Assembly (NCBI GenBank): GCA_900544655.1
Contig: UQWE01000010.1
Location: forward strand, 1 to 19,421
Source: an uncultured Coriobacteriaceae bacterium
GTDB lineage: Bacteria; Actinomycetota; Coriobacteriia; Coriobacteriales; Atopobiaceae
DNA length: 19,421 nt
Reading direction: 5' to 3'
Shown here: positions 1-7,087 of the stretch, one piece after another
Layout of the letters: each line of letters starts with the position of its first letter
Numbering within the stretch: position 1 is the stretch's first letter
Notes under the pieces: model-generated
What the model saw: only the letters and a program-made list of their open reading frames with translations
Database searches by the model: none
Told to the model about the DNA's origin: nothing
Program-made: the position numbers and the translations under genes

Positions 1-46
1 CGCCGTGCGCCCTGCCGCGCCGTACACCCCGCCACGCCGTGCGCCC
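1..46. repeat. GC-rich low-complexity DNA with a 12-base direct repeat
   Basis: The window opens in C/G-rich DNA in which CGCCGTGCGCCC occurs at 1-12 and again at 35-46, with a related CGCCGTAC at 19-26. It lies directly upstream of the ABC transporter gene. It may be a short repeat array cut by the window edge. No promoter was recognised here, and no protein-coding call is made. Confidence 0.5.
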
Positions 47-83
47 CGCGCCCCGCCCCGAAGAACACCGCGAAGGGAGCCAC

Positions 84-3000
84 ATGATTGAGATCCAGGG
101 TATTACCAAGTCCTACAAGACCGGAGACTTCGTCCAGCGCGCCCTTGATGGTGTGTCCATCACCTTCCGCGAAAGCGAGTTCGTGGCGGTGCTGGGACCC
201 TCGGGCTCCGGCAAGACGACCTTCCTCAATATCCTCGGCGGCTTTGATCATGCTGATTCCGGGGACATCATCGTGAATGGCGTCTCGACCAAAGACTACT
301 CAGACGCCGACTGGGACACCTATCGCAACCACCGCATCGGCTTCGTGTTCCAGAGCTACAACCTTATCCCGCACCAGACGATTCTCCAGAACGTCGAGCT
401 CGCGCTCACGTTGGCGGGTGTTGGTCGCGAGGAACGTCGCGAGCGTGCCCGTGCCGCGCTCGAGCGCGTGGGCCTGGGCGACCACGTCAACAAGCGTCCG
501 GCGCAGCTCTCCGGTGGCCAGATGCAGCGGGTGGCCATCGCCCGCGCCCTCGTGAACGACCCTGAGATCGTACTTGCGGACGAGCCCACGGGCGCTCTCG
601 ACACGGAGACCGGCATCCAGGTCATGAACATCCTTGCCGAGGTGGCGCAGGACCGCCTCGTCATCATGGTCACCCATAACCCGCAGCTCGCGGAGGACTA
701 CGCCACGCGCATCGTCCGCATCAAGGACGGCCGCATCGTGGATGACTCCCGTCCCATCGCCGACGCCGAGCTCGCGGAGCGCCATGCCGCCGAGAAGGGC
801 GCGGAGCAGCCAAAGCGCCGCTCCTCGATGAGCTTCCTCACGGCGCTCGCGCTCTCCGCGAACAACCTCATGACGAAGAAGGGCCGCACGGCCATGACGG
901 CCTTTGCCGGCTCGATCGGCATCATCGGCATCGCCGCGATTCTGGCGCTTTCCAACGGCGTAAACGAGTACATCGCCCGCGTCGAGCAGGACACGCTCTC
1001 CAGCTATCCGCTCTCCATCTCTCGCCAGGACTACGACCTCACGGGCATGATGAACGAGGCCGGCACGGCGAGTGGCGATGCTGCCCAGAGTGAGGCGCCG
1101 GAAAGACCCAGCGGCTCCGACAAGATTCCCGTGGTCACGGTGCTCAAGGAGATGTTCGCGAGCGTCAAGTCGAACGACCTCGTCTCCTTCAAGCAGTGGC
1201 TCGAGGCTGGTGGAGACGGCATCACGGACGACGTCAACGCCATCCAGTATGACTACGGCATCTCACCCATCATCTATCGTGAGCAGGACGGGACGGATCC
1301 GGTGAAGCTCGTCCCCAACAACATGACCACCGCCGCGAGCGGTGGCGCTTCGAGCGCGGCAACGGCTAGCATGTCGTCGATGAGCGGGTCGAGCGTCTTC
1401 AACGAGATGATCGACGACCAAGAGCTCCTCGACTCGCAGTACGACGTCGTTGCCGGGCGTTGGGCGAGTGCCGCGGATGAGGCGGTGCTCGTGCTGTCGA
1501 GCCGCGGGACCGTGGGCGACTACACGCTCTACAGCATCGGCAAGCTCGACATCGATGAGCTCAACAGCCTCGTTTCGAGTGCCATGTCAGCGGACGGCAA
1601 CATCGCTACGCCGGAGACCGACGTGGACTTCACCTATGACGAGGCCCTCCAGACCAAGTTCAGGGTGCTCTCGCCCTCAGACGCCTATCGCAGGAACGGC
1701 GAAACCGGCGGCTGGACCGACATGAGCAACGACGCCGCCTTTATGGCAGACAAGGTCGCCAACGGCCTCGACCTCAAGATCGTCGGCGTGGTGAGGCCCA
1801 ACGGCAGCTCGAGCTCGAGTGCGCTTTCCCCGGGTGTCGCCTACACGCATGGTCTCACGGAGGAGCTCATGGCCCGCGCCGCGAACTCCGACATCGTGAA
1901 GCAGCAGCTTGCGAACCCCGAGGTCGACGTCTTCACGGGCAAGACCTTTGACGTGCTGCAGGAGGAGAGCAAGCGCGGCTTCGACCTCTCCAACATGTTC
2001 TCCGTTGACGAGGCGGCGCTCAAGCGCGCCTTCTCCTTCGATAAGAGCGCGCTCAACCTGCAGGGATTTGATTTATCCGGCATTGATCTGGGGAACGTGA
2101 AGCTCGACCTGTCCAATATCGACTTCGACATCGATATGAACAAGATCATGGCCGGAGCGCCCGCGCCCGATTTCTCGGGCGTTTTCCAGGACCCGCTTAC
2201 GCCGGAGCAGATCAAGCAGCTCGGCGGCCTCGCGAACCAGCTCCTTGCGAACTTCCTGACGTCTGACCAGTTCCGTGACCTCGGAACTGACGTGAATGAT
2301 CCGTCGAAGGTGGTCGCGGCGTTCCAGAAGTACCTGGCCGAGGATACGGGCGCCCAGGAGACGCTCGCCCAGATCAAGGCGATTGCGGGGGAGGGCGTTG
2401 CCGAGAGGCTGCAGAAGGCGCTCGCCGACTATATGCAGAACAGCTTCGCGCCGTATCTGAAGCAGGCGATGCAGCAGGTCATGGACCAGATGAGCCAACA
2501 GATTGGCAACGCGATCGCCTCGCAGCTCCAGAGCTCGCTCGCTGGGATCATGGGTCAGGCCGCACAGAGCATGGGCTCGCAGCTCGCGAACGGCATGCAG
2601 AACGCCTTCCGCGTGGATGCGGGTGCCTTCGCCAATGCCATCCACTTCAACATGACGGCGGACGACCTCACCTCGCTCATGACGAGCTATGCAAACGCCG
2701 GACGCCTCACGTATGACAACAACCTCTCCACGCTTGGCTATGCTGACGAGAGCAACCCGCAGATGGTGAAGATCTACCCCGTCGACTTCGAGGCCAAGAG
2801 CCGCGTGGTCGCGAGCATTGACGCATATAACGAGGCCGTCAAGGCGGCCGGCGATGAGGACCGCGTGATCTCCTACACGGATTACATGGGCGTCATCATG
2901 GGCAGCGTCACGGACATCGTGAACATGATCAGCCTCGTGCTCATTGCGTTCGTGAGCATTTCGCTGGTGGTGAGCTCGATCATGATCGGCATCATCACCT

Positions 3001-3329
3001 ACATCAGCGTGCTCGAGCGCAAGAAGGAGATCGGCATCCTGCGCGCGATGGGCGCCTCCAAGGGCAATGTCGCGAACGTCTTCAACGCGGAGACCTTCAT
3101 CGAGGGCCTCATCGCGGGGGTGTTTGCGATTGCGGTGGTGCTTATCGTGTCGGTTCCGGTGAACGCCTGGGTTCTGCGCGAGCACAACGTCGCGAACATC
3201 ATGAGCCTGCCCGCGGGCGCTGCTGTTGCGCTGATTTGCATATCGGTGCTGCTTACGGTGGTTGCCGGACTCATTCCGTCCTTCTCCGCCGCGAAGCGCG
3301 ATCCGGTCGAGGCCCTGCGCAGCGAGTAG
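84..3329 (+). CDS. ABC transporter ATP-binding/permease fusion with giant ectodomain (MacB/LolCDE-like)
   Basis: Membrane ABC protein of 1,081 residues. The N-terminal ATPase (about 1-235) has Walker A GPSGSGKTT at 38-46 (K44), signature LSGGQ at 142-146, Walker B with DEPTGALD from D166, and the switch His H198. This is the MacB/LolD type. A first membrane helix lies near 270-292. About 650 extracytoplasmic residues follow, then an FtsX-type permease end with three helices (about 945-973, 1003-1030, 1044-1065) and the motif ERKKEIGILRAMGAS (978-992). Within the ectodomain, 633-686 carries repeated DLS/DLG-type segments and 776-846 is a Gln/Met-rich helix. MacB proteins are usually near 650 residues, so the ectodomain is greatly enlarged. 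The start at 84 is chosen because AAGGGAG lies at 73-79; an in-frame GTG at 39 lacks a ribosome site and would add a low-complexity tail. The substrate is unknown; family roles include lipoprotein, peptide and drug export. Confidence 0.9.
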   Translation: MIEIQGITKSYKTGDFVQRALDGVSITFRESEFVAVLGPSGSGKTTFLNILGGFDHADSGDIIVNGVSTKDYSDADWDTYRNHRIGFVFQSYNLIPHQTILQNVELALTLAGVGREERRERARAALERVGLGDHVNKRPAQLSGGQMQRVAIARALVNDPEIVLADEPTGALDTETGIQVMNILAEVAQDRLVIMVTHNPQLAEDYATRIVRIKDGRIVDDSRPIADAELAERHAAEKGAEQPKRRSSMSFLTALALSANNLMTKKGRTAMTAFAGSIGIIGIAAILALSNGVNEYIARVEQDTLSSYPLSISRQDYDLTGMMNEAGTASGDAAQSEAPERPSGSDKIPVVTVLKEMFASVKSNDLVSFKQWLEAGGDGITDDVNAIQYDYGISPIIYREQDGTDPVKLVPNNMTTAASGGASSAATASMSSMSGSSVFNEMIDDQELLDSQYDVVAGRWASAADEAVLVLSSRGTVGDYTLYSIGKLDIDELNSLVSSAMSADGNIATPETDVDFTYDEALQTKFRVLSPSDAYRRNGETGGWTDMSNDAAFMADKVANGLDLKIVGVVRPNGSSSSSALSPGVAYTHGLTEELMARAANSDIVKQQLANPEVDVFTGKTFDVLQEESKRGFDLSNMFSVDEAALKRAFSFDKSALNLQGFDLSGIDLGNVKLDLSNIDFDIDMNKIMAGAPAPDFSGVFQDPLTPEQIKQLGGLANQLLANFLTSDQFRDLGTDVNDPSKVVAAFQKYLAEDTGAQETLAQIKAIAGEGVAERLQKALADYMQNSFAPYLKQAMQQVMDQMSQQIGNAIASQLQSSLAGIMGQAAQSMGSQLANGMQNAFRVDAGAFANAIHFNMTADDLTSLMTSYANAGRLTYDNNLSTLGYADESNPQMVKIYPVDFEAKSRVVASIDAYNEAVKAAGDEDRVISYTDYMGVIMGSVTDIVNMISLVLIAFVSISLVVSSIMIGIITYISVLERKKEIGILRAMGASKGNVANVFNAETFIEGLIAGVFAIAVVLIVSVPVNAWVLREHNVANIMSLPAGAAVALICISVLLTVVAGLIPSFSAAKRDPVEALRSE

Positions 3330-3330
3330 A

Positions 3331-3380
3331 CGGCGCAGGCTGGCGCATAGCGGCGCAGGCTCGCGCGTAGCGGCGCGAAC
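3331..3380. repeat. 20-base imperfect tandem repeat after the ABC gene stop codon
   Basis: Two adjacent 20-base units, 3331-3350 and 3351-3370, both begin CGGCGCAGGC and end in GCGCRTAG. A partial third unit starts CGGCGC at 3371. They fill most of the 62 bases between two convergent genes. No T-tract terminator is visible. Confidence 0.75.
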
Positions 3381-3391
3381 TGTTTCAGCGC

Positions 3392-4417
3392 CTACAGCTC
3401 GAGCGTGGCGATGAGGGCAAGGTGGTCCGAGCCTGGCACCTCTGCCGTGGAGACCTCCGTGGCGACCACCCTCTCGCTCGTGACGACGTGGTCGATGCTG
3501 CAGAACGCGGGAATCTCCAGGTTGGCGGGCCAGGTGCTCATGATGCCGGCTCCACACTCGCGTGCGGCGTCGTGGAGCCTGGGCGCTCCAGCCGCCGTGC
3601 CCTCGCCAAGCATCTCGCGGAAGGGTGCGTGGTCATACGTTGCGTTGAAATCGCCGAGAAGGACGTAGTCAAGGCTATCGTCCTCCGCTAGACGCTCACG
3701 CGCCACGCCAATCTCGGCAATGCTCTTCTCCCACAGGTCCCAGTAGCCCAGGGCGGGAGAACACGTGTGGACGGAGACGAGGCGCAGGCGGGCTGTCGTG
3801 CCGTCTGGGCGCGTGACCTCGATGGTGCCCGCGGGCATGGCGGAGGCGGACGAGCCGATGTCGTCGCTCGCGGCGTCCGAGAGGGGAAGCGTACTCCACA
3901 CGCCGTTGCCGTAGACGCCGTCCGAGCTCGAGCGCTGGGAATAGGAGAGGAGTTCGTCGATTCCCGCCGCCTTAAGCTCGTTCACGAAGTCGACCGTGGT
4001 CTCCTGCAGGGCGAGGACCTGGATGTTGTTCTCTCGCACCAGCTCGACGATACGCTCGGCGTTGGCGTTTCCCTTGTAGACGTTGCAGGTCATGACGCGG
4101 AAGGTCGTTGCCTGGCCATCATCCGCGGCGAGCGTCGAGGAGACACGCTGGCTGGGAATGAAGAAGGGAGCCTGCCAGGCAGCCTCGAGGGCGATCGCGC
4201 AAGTGGCTATGATGCGCACGAAGAGGCGTGCCTCATGATGGTGACTCCATACTGGGACGAAGGAGAGTGCGAGTGCGATGGCGGCTGATCCCGCGAGCCA
4301 CGGCGTGAGCGAGATGACGTTCGCGACGAAGGGGAGCGCCGCGAGCGAAGAGGGCAGCATGCGGCATGCGATGCCGCCAAGCGTTACGAGTGACAGTAGC
4401 AGGGTAATTGCTCGCAT
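3392..4417 (-). CDS. Membrane-anchored endonuclease/exonuclease/phosphatase (EEP) family protein
   Basis: A 341-residue protein. The N-terminal about 90 residues contain hydrophobic helices (about 3-17, 41-56 and 67-86), so it is membrane-anchored. From about 106 onward it has an EEP fold: TCNVYKG with N112, LQET with E139, H217, GDFNA with D256 and N258, SIDH with D309, and terminal SDH with D331 and H332. All expected metal and catalytic residues of this superfamily are present. Members cleave phosphodiester or phosphoester bonds in DNA, lipids or inositol phosphates, so the substrate cannot be told from sequence. The start at 4417 is preferred because AGGAG sits just upstream on the minus strand and the hydrophobic helix begins immediately. 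An upstream in-frame ATG at 4492 would add a 25-residue basic tail. It is convergent with the ABC gene and divergent from the small gene at 4568. Confidence 0.85.
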   Translation of the reverse strand: MRAITLLLSLVTLGGIACRMLPSSLAALPFVANVISLTPWLAGSAAIALALSFVPVWSHHHEARLFVRIIATCAIALEAAWQAPFFIPSQRVSSTLAADDGQATTFRVMTCNVYKGNANAERIVELVRENNIQVLALQETTVDFVNELKAAGIDELLSYSQRSSSDGVYGNGVWSTLPLSDAASDDIGSSASAMPAGTIEVTRPDGTTARLRLVSVHTCSPALGYWDLWEKSIAEIGVARERLAEDDSLDYVLLGDFNATYDHAPFREMLGEGTAAGAPRLHDAARECGAGIMSTWPANLEIPAFCSIDHVVTSERVVATEVSTAEVPGSDHLALIATLEL

Positions 4418-4507
4418 GCCTCTCCTCTCGTGAACAAATGCGGCAGCGGCTGATCGCGCGTTTCGACGTCGCGTGAGTCTCCGGGACCGCAAGGGTCGCG
4501 CCGTCTT

Positions 4508-4535
4508 TTGACGGTCTTGAATGGTAGGCTATTCG
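4508..4535 (+). promoter_or_regulatory. Possible promoter for the gene at 4568
   Basis: TTGACG (4508-4513) is followed after 16 bases by TATTCG (4530-4535). The -35 is good and the -10 poor. It lies in the 150-base divergent region between the EEP-family gene and the small helical protein. Confidence 0.35.
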
Positions 4536-4567
4536 CAAATCGCTGGCATCTAGCGTATGGAGGTCCG

Positions 4568-4987
4568 ATGACGAAGGACAGGGCTACGGAGGTTCGAGAG
4601 GCAATCGACGCCGCGGATGCCGCACTCAAGCATCTCGGGAATGCCGCAGATATGCTCGATGACGCCGGTCGCTGGGGCATCGTGGATATGATTGGCGGGG
4701 GACTCATCACGACGATGCTCAAGCATCGCAAGATCTCCGATGCTCAAGACGAGATTGACGAGACAAAGCGCGCGCTTCGCATCTTCGTGAAGGAGCTTGA
4801 CGATGTGGATGAGGTCACCGGGCTCAACGTCGAGCTAGGTAGCGGCCTTCAGTTCGCGGATATCTTCTTCGACGGCGTGCTTGCCGACTGGATTGCTCAG
4901 AACAAGATTGACCGCGCGAAACAGCAGGTCGCGGATGCGATGCGTCAGGTTTATGCCGTTCGCTCTCAACTCGAGCGCATGCGCTAG
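4568..4987 (+). CDS. Conserved-looking small helical protein of unknown function
   Basis: A 139-residue protein, not assigned to a named family. It looks mostly helical: an amphipathic first helix (about 5-30), a Gly-rich turn at 40-46 (DMIGGGL) followed by a basic TMLKHRKI stretch, a long charged helix (about 56-80), a segment FADIFFDGVLADW at 96-108, and a final basic helix with coiled-coil-like spacing. There is no signal peptide or clear membrane segment, so a cytoplasmic location is inferred. The start at 4568 is chosen because GGAGG lies at 4559-4563; a TTG at 4508 would add 20 residues without a ribosome site. It stands alone between an EEP-family gene and a GNAT gene, both on the other strand. 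Codon use resembles the neighbouring genes. Confidence 0.8.
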   Translation: MTKDRATEVREAIDAADAALKHLGNAADMLDDAGRWGIVDMIGGGLITTMLKHRKISDAQDEIDETKRALRIFVKELDDVDEVTGLNVELGSGLQFADIFFDGVLADWIAQNKIDRAKQQVADAMRQVYAVRSQLERMR

Positions 4988-5182
4988 GCACGGGACCCGC
5001 GTCGGGCTGTGGTCCCAAGGGGGCCGGTTGGATCGAGCACGTTGATATTCCGCGCGACGTGGGGGATGCGTTCGTGCGTCTTAGGGCTGCGCGCCCGGAG
5101 ACAGTGCGCGTTGCCAACCCGGCGTACGCTTCTCGACGAGATGTGCCCGTGGGTGGCCTGGCCTGCAAGTATGCCAGCGTGC

Positions 5183-5686
5183 CTACAGCACCAGCTGGTA
5201 AGCCGGGCGCGGGTCGCCATCCTCGAGGTGGATGATGCCGCAGTACGAGAATCCCGCCTTGGCAACGACGTGCTGCATGGTCAGGTTGTCATTGTGCGTG
5301 TCGATGCGCAGGTTGCGGATGCCCAGCTTGCCGGCCTCGTCCTTTGCGCGAGCCAAGACGGAGGAGAACACGCCTCTCATGGTGCCGTCACTCGCGACGC
5401 GATGGATGGTCACGTAGGGCTCGTCGTTGAGCCAGGCACCATCATAGATCTGCTGGTAGGTTGGGTCTTCCTTGCTATAGATGGTAAACGAGAAGTGCGC
5501 GCGGTCATCCTCGTCGACGCCAACGCGGCATGCGCCTTCCTCGACGCTGCTCGCAATTTCCTCGGGAGAGGGGCGGCCGTCGCCCCACTGATGGGGATTG
5601 CCGTGCTCTGCCATGTAGCGACGGGCGGTGGCGTAGATGCGAACGAGGTCGTCAAGATCCTCGCTGGTAGCGATGCGAATCTGCAT
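5183..5686 (-). CDS. GNAT family N-acetyltransferase
   Basis: A 167-residue protein with a GNAT layout: N-terminal IRIATSEDLDDLVRIY (helix after beta-1), a central strand region YVTIHRVASDGTMRGVFSSVL where the acetyl-CoA loop is expected (RGVFSSVL in place of the classic R/Q-x-x-G-x-G/A), the strand LRIDTHNDN, and the C-terminal helix-strand AKAGFSYCGIIHLEDG. GNAT enzymes transfer an acetyl group from acetyl-CoA to amines; the acceptor is unknown. The start at 5686 has AGGA about seven bases upstream on the minus strand. It lies 135 bases downstream of the frameshifted phospholipase-family gene on the same strand, so the two may be cotranscribed. Confidence 0.85.
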   Translation of the reverse strand: MQIRIATSEDLDDLVRIYATARRYMAEHGNPHQWGDGRPSPEEIASSVEEGACRVGVDEDDRAHFSFTIYSKEDPTYQQIYDGAWLNDEPYVTIHRVASDGTMRGVFSSVLARAKDEAGKLGIRNLRIDTHNDNLTMQHVVAKAGFSYCGIIHLEDGDPRPAYQLVL

Positions 5687-5821
5687 GTGAAGTCCTGTCT
5701 TATGCTGAAGGCGGGCGTGGTAGCGTCGGCCGCGTCCTCGCCGCCGGGCTCTTGGGTCGGCGGACTGAGCTGGCGTTTGTCGCGCCTGTGTTGATGTGGT
5801 ATGGGCTCGGGCGTGCCGGTG

Positions 5822-6815
5822 CTAGCCGCGCTGGTCTTCCGGGCACTCCTCGGCGGTACCGAGGGGGCGACCCGAGTAATTGAACCCGTTGATTGCGCGA
5901 CGAAGCTCCTCCCCGCCATGCGTGAAGGCCTGGGCGAGGGCCGGCCATCCGTCGAGGGCGGCGTCGAACCTCGTCTGGAAGGAATCCTGAGAGGTACCGC
6001 CTGCGAAGGGGTTCTCCCAAGGCAGGTGGGAGAGATTCGCCACCCAGCAGTCGTCGCTCGTGGTGACGCGGTGCGAGAGCGAGGTGAGCTGCGAGTGCGG
6101 ACGCGCGATGCGCTCGAGGGTGCCGAGCGCGCGGTTCTTGAGCGAGCCGCTGGGCTCGATGGCGCGATAGCATAGCTCCATGTCATCGACGGCGGCGGCG
6201 TACTCGGTCGCGGAGAGGTCGATGCCAAAGGCGGCCCAGGCAACCTGGCTCGTGAGCGCGCCGGCGACGCGGCAGATACGATCCGTGCGCGCGAGTTCAC
6301 CGGCGGGGGGGGAAACGGGGAACCGGGCAGCGTTCACCGGCGGGTGGGCAATCGTGAACCGTGGTGCGTCGGCGCGTCCAGAGCATCCAAGAGTCGAGGT
6401 CTGCCTCGATGACGGCATGAACCTCGCTGCCGGCATCATCTAGCTCGGAATTCGCAGCGATAATGGCGTACTGCTGCGCGTAGATGAAAGGGTGTGCGGA
6501 ACGATCGAGCGCATAGTGAGAGAGCATGCCGAGGGCGAAGGCGCGGCCGATGCCGGCGTCATGGACGGGAAGGTGGCCCACTCCGTCGCGAAGCGCCGTG
6601 AACGCTGCCGTCATGTGCTCGTCATGCATGCGATGGGCGAGCTGGTGAGAGGCACTGGTCGCTGCGGGTGCGCCGAACACGTGGAAGAAGAAGGGGTCCG
6701 GACCCTGGTTGCCGAGCAGGAACGCGAGAAGTTCCTCCTCCCCGGTAATGACGTTTTCCGGGAGGAGCGCGGCTGAGCTCTCGCCGAACAGATGATGAGT
6801 GATGAGAGCAGGCAT
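5822..6815 (-). pseudogene. Zinc-dependent phospholipase C family gene, interrupted by a frameshift
   Basis: Two adjacent minus-strand frames together encode one protein. The first (6815 to 6297, 172 residues) starts MPALITHHLFGE and has the pattern of the zinc-dependent phospholipase C family: GNQGPDPF (D40), HQLAHRMHDEH (57-67), HYALDRSAHP (H100, D104, H108) and HAVIE (H133, E137). It ends at TGA 6297-6299 soon after TVHDCPPAGE. The second frame carries on from LARTDRICRVAG near 6290 to the stop at 5822-5824 and supplies the C-terminal half (about 155 residues). The start at 6815 has AGGAAGGA at 6821-6828. The break region contains a G8 tract (6305-6312) and a 13-base direct repeat 37 bases apart; deleting one base of the tract, or one 37-base unit, restores one frame. 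It could be a pseudogene, a phase-variable gene or a sequence error. Any activity is inferred from the family only. Confidence 0.8.
6295..6368. repeat. 37-base imperfect tandem repeat at the frameshift
   Basis: GTTCACCGGCGGG occurs exactly at 6295-6307 and 6332-6344. The full 37-base units (6295-6331 and 6332-6368) match at 25 of 37 positions without gaps. The period is one more than a multiple of three, so an inserted copy would shift the reading frame in the way that is seen. Confidence 0.6.
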
Positions 6816-6847
6816 GAGAGTCCTTCCTCGGTAGATTAACTGCGTCC

Positions 6848-6866
6848 ATTATGCCCCCGCCGGGGG
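6848..6866 (-). promoter_or_regulatory. -10 element and adjoining perfect palindrome upstream of the phospholipase-family gene
   Basis: On the minus strand CATAAT (6853-6848) matches a sigma-70 -10 box in five of six bases, about 35 bases upstream of the start codon. Immediately upstream, in the -10/-35 spacer, lies the perfect 6-1-6 palindrome CCCCCGCCGGGGG (6854-6866). The -35 (GGATAG, 6876-6871) is weak. The placement suggests an operator. Confidence 0.4.
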
Positions 6867-6962
6867 AGTGCTATCCATGGGGTGGCGGGTATCCGTCACA
6901 TTCGTGTTTGGCTATCCGTCTATTGGATTCTGACATGTATTGCGGACACTTATGGCATCGCC

Positions 6963-6978
6963 GCCCCTATAAAGGGGC
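6963..6978 (+). promoter_or_regulatory. GCCCC-TATAAA-GGGGC dyad, possible -10/operator for the MFS gene
   Basis: TATAAA (6968-6973) is framed by perfect complementary arms GCCCC (6963-6967) and GGGGC (6974-6978). It lies about 115 bases upstream of the transporter start. No well-spaced -35 is seen; CTGACA at 6930-6935 is too far away. A -10 embedded in an operator is inferred. Confidence 0.35.
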
Positions 6979-7087
6979 CGCTTACCGTTGCATTACATAA
7001 GGCGTCATCGAGTCCGGGTATCATGCATGGGATGCAAACGGCGCGCGCCCGAGTCCGCGCCTCGATAATGCAGACAGGAGAGCCTAA

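Noticed and set aside
39..83. Upstream GTG start for the ABC protein
   Set aside because: The extra 15 residues come from low-complexity repeat DNA; the ATG at 84 has a proper ribosome site and matches the usual ABC start.
2073..3557. Open frame of 494 codons antisense to the ABC gene
   Set aside because: His/Arg-rich shadow spanning two convergent genes, with no motif.
4992..5016. GGGACC...GGTCCC hairpin after the gene at 4568 as a terminator
   Set aside because: Six-base stem with a 13-base loop and no T-tract.
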